Shown piece by piece: positions 56,085 through 64,000 of a DNA stretch of 64,000 nt. Every line of letters starts with the position of its first letter. The first letter of the stretch is position 1. The stretch is from assembly GCA_016648135.1 (NCBI GenBank), contig JADDOH010002566.1:17310-81309 (forward strand), written 5' to 3'. A program made the position numbers and the translations under genes. The notes below the pieces were generated by a model. It saw only the letters and a list, made by a program, of their open reading frames with translations. It was not told the DNA's origin and ran no database searches. This DNA comes from Agrypnia vestita. Taxonomy: Eukaryota > Arthropoda > Insecta > Trichoptera > Phryganeidae.

Positions 56085-57715
56085 TAGGGATGGGTCGTCG
56101 ACGTATTTACCGTCGACGAAACGAGACCGTCCACGTCCATCCATCGACGAGACGATCAACTAGTTGAATTCGTCAACTAGTTGACGCGTCAACTTCGTTA
56201 CGCGGACGTCGCGGACGTTCTATCTAAACATCGGGACGATGGTCAACTGTCTACGGTTCAACGCGACGCTTCTCGACGGCTCAACCGTTGGCTATTTTTA
56301 TGACGTTAATTTTTAAAATTTAAAGAAGTTCGAAGGAATATAGTTTAGGGGAAAGTAAAACCGCTACTTGTGCTTATTTGTAAAAAGAAATATTTTATTA
56401 TTTATTTGTTTACGCACATTATAGGCTTTTACATATTGTTTTATATACTTCTTTCTATATATAACAAAGAAAGAAGTAGGTATACACAGAAATATCTGGT
56501 GTTAGCAGTAAAACATAAATATAAACTACATATATAAGCAGTGAAAGTATTGGGTATAAGCATTAAAATGTGAGTAAATAAAATGGAAAGAAACAATGAT
56601 TTTGCGTAATAAAGGCACCAGTTATGAGGTGCGGTAAAAAATACTTTACACTTATTTATTATCTATAAATTTATAAATAAATACATAATTTAAAAATACT
56701 TTACATTTGAGATGTTATATAGAAATTTATTGAAGAATACATCTTTCAAGGTCAGGCTTTCACTTTGTGGTGACATTATTAATAAATAAATATATCTGTA
56801 TTATTTGTCAACTTTAGTTTAAGGCTCAATCTGAGAAAAGGAACATTGTTCCCGAAACATGTAAAAAACCAATAAAAAGTGGTGTGAACAAAATTATAAT
56901 AGATTTATTTTTTTATCTATAAAGTTGAAAATAGGGAATTTTTAATAAAAATTAATTAAAACCTAAATTCAAGATTATATTACATATATAATAATTAATG
57001 TTGGACTCCTGAATAAGCACCATAGTTAGGTATAGAAAATTTTATTCCCTACAAGTTTGTTTATCATTTATATGCTAAAGTTGAAAAGTAAGGAAATAAC
57101 ACAATAATTAAATTTTAGCATCCCTTTTCAGGTAGATATAAGAAGTCGAGATCGATCGAATAAAATATTGATTTTAGAAAATATCTAGCCGGCCTGTTAA
57201 TTAATAATAGTTCAATAAAAAATAAAATAATTAAACAGAGTTGTTTTATTTTATACAGCGTAAAATTGGGAATTCACCGAATCGTCGCACGTGACATCAC
57301 AAAAAATCAAGTAAAAAAATAATAGATAATAGCTTATTAAGCCTATCTCGCCCTACGCATGTATTCAAATTTCAAATCTCTAGTCATAGTTCGTGTACTG
57401 CACTCTGCACTCTGCACTCTATGGTGGTGTACTTTTGAGTTGAAATGAAATTACCCGTCGAGCCGTCTATGACGTCTATGGCATCTACAAGTCGACAGCG
57501 AGAGATGAGAGAGAAATAAACGGAGACGTTTTGTCTTGCTCTCGCTCGTTGCTTTGCATTACGTTGAATCTCGAATCGTCCACCGACCACGGCGGCGTCT
57601 GTTGTCCACCGTCTACGAATTCAACTAGTCCATGCGATAAACGTAAACGGTCGACGCGTCGATGCAACGTCAACGGTTGATTTCAACTAGTCCGTCCATT
57701 CAACGCCCATCCCTA
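56085..57715. mobile_element. hAT-type non-autonomous element 2
   Basis: 1631 bp. Ends TAGGGATGGGTCGTCGACG and, inverted, TAGGGATGGGCGTTGAATGG, flanked by the exact 8-bp duplication GTTACTAT (56077-56084, 57716-57723). Both ends are packed with GTCGACG and TCAACTAGT(TGA) words; the middle is AT-rich without transposase. Inserted into foldback element F1. Confidence 0.85.
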
Positions 57716-57724
57716 GTTACTATA

Positions 57725-57900
57725 ATAATAGTCCAATGTTTTGCAAAAAATAAGTCAGAAATATTGAAAAAAAAATGCAAAATTTGAAGTCGCGTATCTT
57801 CTTAACTATTGGTTTTAGGTCATGGTTGCTTGAACTTTTTCGACTAATAATCAAGGCAGGAATCCACCTGTAAAGTATTGTGGACTAGCTCGTTACACAT
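57725..57900. mobile_element. foldback element F1, half copy
   Basis: GTCCAATGTTTTGCAAAAAA, AAGTCAGAAATATTG, GCGTATCTTCTTAACTATTG and AATCAAGGCAGGAATCCACC match the right arms at 35450-35620 and 61995-62145. Confidence 0.6.
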
Positions 57901-58424
57901 TTAAATCACAAAATATAATATTAACACAATTGGCATAGTAATTCCACTGAATTATTAGTCATAGCTTTAATGATTTGCACTTGGTGTAATCCTAATGCAG
58001 GTTAGTTAGAATATCAAATGAGAGATCCAAATTCTCCATGATTTTCTGTTACAAATAGTATTGGAGTGTCTCTGAAAGAGCGTGAGGTACAAAATGCGAT
58101 AGCGACTGTGCGTGCTGATACCGCTGATACATATCTGTGCCGTATTTAATATTTTATCCAAGTATAGTGGAGCGCCGATTACCCGTCGTAATTGGGGGCT
58201 CATCGAGCCCAGATAATTGAAAAACACGGTAAATCAAAATTCAGTTCGGTCGTATTTAAACGTACAAAGATAAGAATAAAAACCGAAGACCACATTTTGG
58301 AAGCATTTAAAAGGAATATATTCACTGGCCGTACACCCGTGAAAAATCACAAAACATGAAATGGTTAGCGAATTTGCTGAGAAGCCCTAGTGTATTGTAT
58401 AGTATATTTTTGACGGTTCACGGA

Positions 58425-58610
58425 GAGGTGGCCGTAGCAACATGCGTTAAGCGGCCGGTTTGCCGGCCCGCGGTTCAAGCCCCATCTCCGGCCGTTTAAT
58501 TTGTTTTTTTTAGTCGTGAATTCAAACCAAATTACGGACGTTACACGAAGTTACGGGGACAGACAGACAGACAGGGAGACGGACGGACGAATGGAGAGAG
58601 GAGGAGAGGA
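58425..58610 (+). mobile_element. tRNA-derived SINE S3 with GACA/GACG microsatellite
   Basis: Head GTGGCCGTAGCAACATGCGT, B-box-like CGGTTCAAGCCCC, then 3' sequence to (GACA)n/(GACG)n at 58558-58592. Not a foldable tRNA. Confidence 0.55.
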
Positions 58611-58933
58611 CAGACAAAGAAACTATTATGTTTTATGTCCAACCACGAAGTAAACTACGTTAACATACAATGTATTATTCTTTTGATAATACTCGTACGT
58701 GAGTCTTCAGTATTCGTGAGCTAATTCTGCAGTCACATCAGGAAAAACTTGAGACAGCGGAAATCAATGGTCCCTTAAGACATTCCTAGTCCCTTGTGAT
58801 GCATTTTTATAAAATATTGTAAAACTTCAAGACGTTTCGCTTTGGCTCTACTCCTAAGAGATAACTCCTAAGAAAATTAATAAAATAAGATCATTATAAA
58901 AATATTTATTCGCCTACAAAATCCCATTGACGA

Positions 58934-59254
58934 CCGTATTCTGAAAACAGCAATATTGCTATTTCGGTATCTTGACAGTAGGGGCATGCAGCAAGAACAA
59001 AAAGCATGACGTTAATTTATGCATGTATGTATTTGGGAAATATTTAGGTTCTCACTGCACGCGCCTGCTTGACAGTTATTGCATAATAATGTGAATAACT
59101 TAACGTTTCTTTACGTTTTAGAGCTTTCTGAGTGATTGAATTCATTAATTTCAAACCTGTCAAATCTAATACGTCATTGACGACATTACAATGTTATAAA
59201 ATAACTGTGTAAATAAGATACCGAAATAGCAGTATTGCTATGTTCAGAATACGG
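58934..59254. mobile_element. MITE with CCGTATTCTGAA ends
   Basis: Left CCGTATTCTGAAAACAGCAA then TATTGCTATTTCGGTATCTT; right is its inverse with two or three mismatches. 321 bp. Target duplication unclear. Confidence 0.65.
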
Positions 59255-59259
59255 CCATT

Positions 59260-61280
59260 GGCTATTTTTATACAAATTATGAATAATTACACTTTGTGGA
59301 CACGCCACAAAATATAGGTAGGTACCCACCCTCCCCCCTCATGCTGGCTTCCATGTATAAATATAATGTGGTTTCCCAAATATTTTTTTTTTTTTTTAAA
59401 TAAAAGCTTTTTATTTTTTATTAGCAAAAGAATATAATATTTCACATTAAAATTTAAAAATAATAAAAGTACACACCTGAAAAGAGAAACAACATTTAAA
59501 GCTATTATTTTATATTAGAAACTTTATCACCGGAATATTATAATTTTCTCAATGGGACGATTGTCAGTTGTTTGTGAAAGAATTTTCACACAAATTTAAA
59601 CGTTCCATTTTAACAATTCAAATTAAATGAAGATCAATAGGTACCTACCGATCTTCATTTACATAAATAATGAATATATTTAATAGTATCAGACCAAATT
59701 TTGCTCAGTTGCCCAATAGAACCCTAAAGAAAATGTAGTCACCCAACCTCACCCCCCGGACATCACATATATCCCCCGCATAAAATAAATATTCGTCACA
59801 AAAAAGCATTTCTTTTAATCTCCCACTAAAGAAAACTTTGTACTACTCACACGGTGTTATTTCGTCTCTACCATACTTCCGAGTCTCTCGCATCCGTCTC
59901 TCGCATCATCAGATATAATTAATAATCAGATATTTAATTATTATTTTTTTAAATTGTTCTGAGGGCTTCTTTTATGCTTCCATTTTTATTTTTCACACAT
60001 GTAGTTTCTTTGTCATTCATTTATTTATCATTTAGTTTATCAATGTTCTGCAATCCTGTACTGTATGTATACTTTTAGACTGTATTTTTTCTTTTTTATC
60101 TTCTTTTAACCAAAATTTTACTTTATGCTTACTTTAAAGGCTTTATGGCTGTGTATGTTGTCGAAATAAAATAAAATACAAAACTACAAAACACAGCTTA
60201 TTAGTGAAAATGGCAAACATGCTGCACTATAAATAAACTACCATTTCAATAAAGTTAAAAAGACTGACTTGAAATCAACATTCTATCTGATTATTCTAAA
60301 TTAGAACTAAATCGCGGACATAAATAAAGCCTTTAAATTTTTTAAATACTTTTATTTTTTAACAAAGAGACTATCAACAGGGTGATCCCGATAGATGGTG
60401 TTAATATATTATATTCATTAGAGTAAAATGTATAAATATTTTATAAACTTTTTGAAGATAACATTATTACACAATACACTTCGAACAAAATGAAGTGTAC
60501 CGCAAATCAACGAATATATTTTATAAATGTGTTGTAGATCGACAAGTGCGAGACACAATATCACCTCACGAGTGTGGAGTGCACAGGTTCATAGTCAATC
60601 CGTGTGTCGCACGATAAGTAGCGAATAGATAAATAAACTTTAAATATTCAGAATATTTTGAGTAAGACAAATTTTTCAAGAACACTATAAATACCCAAAA
60701 AGATTTTTATGTCTCGATTAATAATGTCCCTCTGGGGATAAAATGTAGTATTGTGTTTTTAAAAATTTTAAACATACTCAAAATATTTTGAATATATTGA
60801 AAAACTGGTCTAAAAAGGAGGTAAAAATTGAAATAATTTTCAGGCGTATTCTAGTGTAAATGTAAATAAATCGAAAAAAAAGATTAAAAAATTCGATATC
60901 TTATTTACCAACGGCGACATCTGTACTGCAAAGGGATGACCAATTTCATCCACTGATGACGAAAGTAAAAACACAACTCACATATAAAACAAACTGTGCA
61001 AGTTTGACATGTATACAATTTCCAAATATTTGATACATGTGATAGTCTACCATGGGTGAACGTTACACTGTGTAAATTGTGTAAAATGATCACTTAAGCC
61101 AGCCGTACAATAGGTCGAAAGCCCTATAAACACCGAAAAATACATTTATACCCAATTTCTCATATAAAAATAGCTTCGTCTCTGTGAGACATTTACAATA
61201 TATCTTAAAAAACTTAAAATAATAATATAACTACACAAGTTACACAACGTAATGACTGATGAAACGACCTATTATATGAC
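59260..61280. other. intergenic DNA
   Basis: AT-rich, no exon or element boundary recognised. Confidence 0.4.
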
Positions 61281-61299
61281 TAGAATATTAAGTACTAAC

Positions 61300-61421
61300 T
61301 TTGCAGATCCAGCAGTGTTGGGTGATGTTACAAAGTGCAATTTCGTGCGGAAGAAAAGAGAATAAAGAGCCGGTTTCGAAAAAGCTACTTCGCAGCAGGA
61401 AAGGAATCTTCGTTCGGCCAT
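61300..61421 (-). CDS. possible 5' coding exon, unassigned
   Basis: Minus-strand ATG at 61421 in a good context (AAACATGG), 40 codons (MAERRFLSCCEVAFSKPALY on) to a GTTAGT donor at 61299. Base composition is higher in G+C than flanks. Next exon not found; could be chance. Confidence 0.2.
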
Positions 61422-61689
61422 GTTTAATAAAACACAAGGCATAATGGAGCGAGGAAATGACGGAGTGGAACAGGAGCGCTCGGGACACCATCAGCTCGCA
61501 GTCTGCTTCCGTTCAGGGACCTCACGTAACAATACTAACATGAACTTACTAATTTTATTATAATCTTTATTCTTCTGCGTTTCGATGACGTTTAATGTTA
61601 TAAATGCGTGAATATTTTTTTACTCTTTAAAGAGCGCTTTCTAAAAATATCCAAATAATAATTCCTTCAATATAAACAGGGTTATTTAT

Positions 61690-62150
61690 TCCTGTATGCT
61701 GATATATTCCCGCCTTGATTATGAGTCGAAAATGTACAAACAGCCATGACCTTATAATATCAATAGTTATGGAGTTATGCAATATCAAAGTTTTCATTTT
61801 TTTTTTCAATATTTCTGACTTATTTTTTACAAAACGGTGAACTATCATCACATCACAGTATATCGATTAGGAAAAATTAATCCGTTTCAATACAAGCTAA
61901 ATTCAATGATAAAAACCCTGCAGAAATTGTAAGACTTTTATTATTTTATTTGACTTGTATTAAAGGAAATGAATTTTTCATATTCCATATAAGTTACTGT
62001 AATGATAGTCCGACGTTTTACAAAAAATAAGTCAGAAATATTGGAAAAAAATTTAATCTTAGATATCGCATATCTCCATAACTATTAACTATTGGTCATG
62101 GTTGCTTGAATATTTTCAATTAATAATTAAAGCAGGAATATAGTCCTACG
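61690..62150. mobile_element. palindromic foldback element F1, copy 3
   Basis: Arms CCGCCTTGATTATGAGTCGA / AATAATTAAAGCAGGAATA and ATATCAATAGTTATGGAG / CTCCATAACTATTAACTATT; centre ATGATAAAAACCCTGCAGAA as in copy 1. Confidence 0.6.
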
Positions 62151-62184
62151 AGGTAATTAATGTTTTACAAATAACCTTGTATAA

Positions 62185-62285
62185 TAAGATTCGAGCCTCA
62201 TTCCAGGAGACCTGCAAGTTAGTCCTATTTTCATAAAACAAGCGCACCTATAGTTAATTTGAAAATACTTAAAATATTGATATAA
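62185..62285 (+). mobile_element. SINE S1, head-truncated copy 3
   Basis: Begins at the B-box-like GATTCGAGCCTCATTCCAG, then GCAAGTTAGTCCTATTTTCA and TTGAAAATACTTAAAATATT. Confidence 0.6.
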
Positions 62286-62567
62286 TACTCAATAAATTAG
62301 GAAAAACATTAATCTTGTTACCTCTAATGAGTTTAATAATATTTTTGTTTTTTTCACTGCTCAAGTTTCGAGAGAAACAGAACCTCTCATCGAAAGGTGA
62401 AGTATCAAACTTACTACTTTAAAATATAGAATTTTTAAATTGATTTTTTTCTTGTTGCAATTTTTTTTTGTGAACGAACTATAGTTTGGAATATTTTACG
62501 TACCAACTCAGTGTACTATTTTTTTTTAAACGACATGAGAATTTGTATATTGATTGTACTAAATAAG

Positions 62568-62655
62568 GTTCACGGACATTTGGTCCAGCGACAAAAGGCC
62601 CACGTTACAAAAGATCCACCGGAAATTAGATCCAACGACATAAAGAACACAATGT
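62568..62655. repeat. short-period (about 20 bp) degenerate tandem repeat
   Basis: Four diverged steps of the form CATTTGGTCCAGCGACA, AAAGGCCCACGTTACA, AAAGATCCACCGGA, ATTAGATCCAACGACA. Confidence 0.5.
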
Positions 62656-62765
62656 TTTTTTAAAATATTTTTTATAATATTTTAAAAAAACATGATAGTT
62701 TTAAATAAATTGTGCGGTATGAATATGATAATTAAATTCTACATTTTATTATTATCTATCACTTC

Positions 62766-62912
62766 CAAAATCATGTTTCCTATAAATTTATAGGTTAGTT
62801 TCCTATAAAATGTCGAATTCAGTAGGTACATTATAAAATAGTAATCTTTGATGACTGCATTAATTTTTTTTGGATTTTGCTGCCTTTGCTTTTATACCGC
62901 GCAATTACTGAC
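62766..62912. mobile_element. half copy of the foldback MITE at 17696-17949
   Basis: Shares GAATTCAGTAGGTACATTAT, TAGTAATCTTTGATGACTGC and GCTGCCTTTGCTTTTATACC with the right arm. Confidence 0.55.
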
Positions 62913-62999
62913 TTAATAATGGTAGTAATTGTAAATTATGAAAATAAAGTATTTTTTATACTGTTTCTTGTGTGGAACGTATGTACGAGCAATCTTAAA

Positions 63000-63245
63000 G
63001 GATGGTTAAGAAAATATATGAGGCAAGTTTTGAAGGCGGCAGTAATATAGGGTCTCTGCGAAAGACCTGGCACGATCAAATCCTACAAACATTGAAGTAA
63101 GGTCCTGTTAAAAGCTTCAACAACTGTAGAGCTGGCATGAGAAGATGTATGAATGTAGCCGAAGCAAAGGTGGTGTACCAAGATGGTAGAATGTAGCGTT
63201 CTATCCTCTCTACATACCCCTGTGGGAAAACGGCGTAATGGTTAG
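63000..63245 (+). pseudogene. LINE 3' end
   Basis: Same family as 20575-21335: GCGAAAGACCTGGCACGATC, GAGCTGGCATGAGAAGATGT, ATGAATGTAGCCGAAGC. Broken by stops. Confidence 0.65.
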
Positions 63246-63799
63246 TTAGTCAAGTACTGTTCTTTTTTTGTAAAATGTTGTAATTGGGGATATCTTTTGC
63301 TTCGATATTATAAATAATTAAAATATTTTGTTTAAAATAAAATGAATATATCTGCAATAAAAATATTCATCATTAACAATTTATTTTGACGACATTCAAT
63401 TTGGGTCATACTTGAATTTGAAAGTTTAGAAATAATCCATTTTGTTTGTTTTAAGTTAACACCAATATTTTGTTTTTGTGCTCAGTCACTACCTACAACA
63501 GATAATTTTTGTAACTTGAGTGTCCCTTTATGTATTTAGATATTTTACAAAACTATAATGTAACATTTTATAATACGTTGCAACATTTTTAAGTAAATAA
63601 ATAAATAAATCAGTCGTTCGTTTCTAGAAAATTATGTATGCGGAGCTAGTACTACAGCAAGTCAATAAATGTAAACGAGCGAATGATACGACTTTAAAAT
63701 AATAAAGTCTTAAATCCCATTGAGGTAAATTTTGGAGTTATCAGTAATCCGAATAAAAGAACAATGACAGTAATATTGTGCCAAGAATTGAAAAAACCC

Positions 63800-64000
63800 T
63801 TTAAAACGTGTTATCCGACCCTCGGCGCCCCCTCGTGTAATGCTCAACTTATAATGCAATGCGATACTAGCGGTGGAAAATGGAACAAAAAGAGCGACAA
63901 ACATCTTCTGATGTATTTCGCTGGCAAACGCATTTCTTACAAAAACAAAGTGGGCATTTTTTCCAGCGCAGAAGTCGTCGCGACTGGCTGGCTGGCAGTT
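63800..64000. other. less AT-rich right edge
   Basis: Composition changes from about 63810. An ATG at 63910 on the plus strand opens a frame (MYFAGKRISYKNKVGIFSSA) to the edge; too short to judge. Confidence 0.2.

Noticed and set aside
58430..58495. tRNA gene
   Set aside because: Same reasoning: no cloverleaf, and a microsatellite-tailed 3' end.

Overview
The window is nuclear DNA from an arthropod, most likely an insect. It is very AT-rich, its genes are split by long introns with GT-AG junctions, and nearly every kilobase of non-coding DNA carries transposon remnants. I cannot fix the insect order from sequence alone.

Three protein-coding genes can be assembled by joining exons in frame. 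(1) On the minus strand, 10303 down to 2466, lie the first five coding exons of a p53/p63/p73-family transcription factor. They cover a short acidic N-terminus and most of the DNA-binding domain; the remaining exons lie beyond the left edge. (2) On the plus strand, 15863-27183, is a complete seven-exon cyclin B (485 aa) with destruction box, KEN box and both cyclin folds. (3) On the plus strand, 29420-34122, is a complete three-exon secreted protein (464 aa) that appears to hold two tandem TULIP-type lipid-binding domains. p53 and cyclin B are divergent neighbours with 5.56 kb between start codons.

The rest is mobile DNA. Left part (0.5-15.4 kb): a TTAA-flanked element, a TA-flanked mariner-type element with near-perfect 60-bp inverted repeats, two tandem arrays of a 115-130 bp unit, TAA-flanked MITEs, and a TA-flanked transposon nested inside a GGCCC-ended MITE. 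Introns of cyclin B: a foldback pair of hammerhead-ribozyme repeats, a LINE 3' end, a tandem duplication carrying 38-bp hairpins, and a second TTAA element. Introns of the TULIP gene: two Tigger/pogo-type remnants and a long (AT)n tract. Right half (34-64 kb): no convincing host gene. It holds a Penelope-like element with reverse transcriptase and GIY-YIG endonuclease, a cluster of Penelope-type hammerhead repeats, two hAT elements with exact 8-bp target duplications, tRNA-derived SINEs, a Helitron-like element carrying an array of heat-shock elements, and LINE 3' ends.

The two signals most worth following are the dispersed Penelope-type small hammerhead ribozymes, whose stem III is the self-complementary ACGT with no loop (the dimer-cleaving design), and the phased GAA/TTC heat-shock-element array inside a Helitron-like end. 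The p53-cyclin B head-to-head pair is the most interesting host-gene observation.
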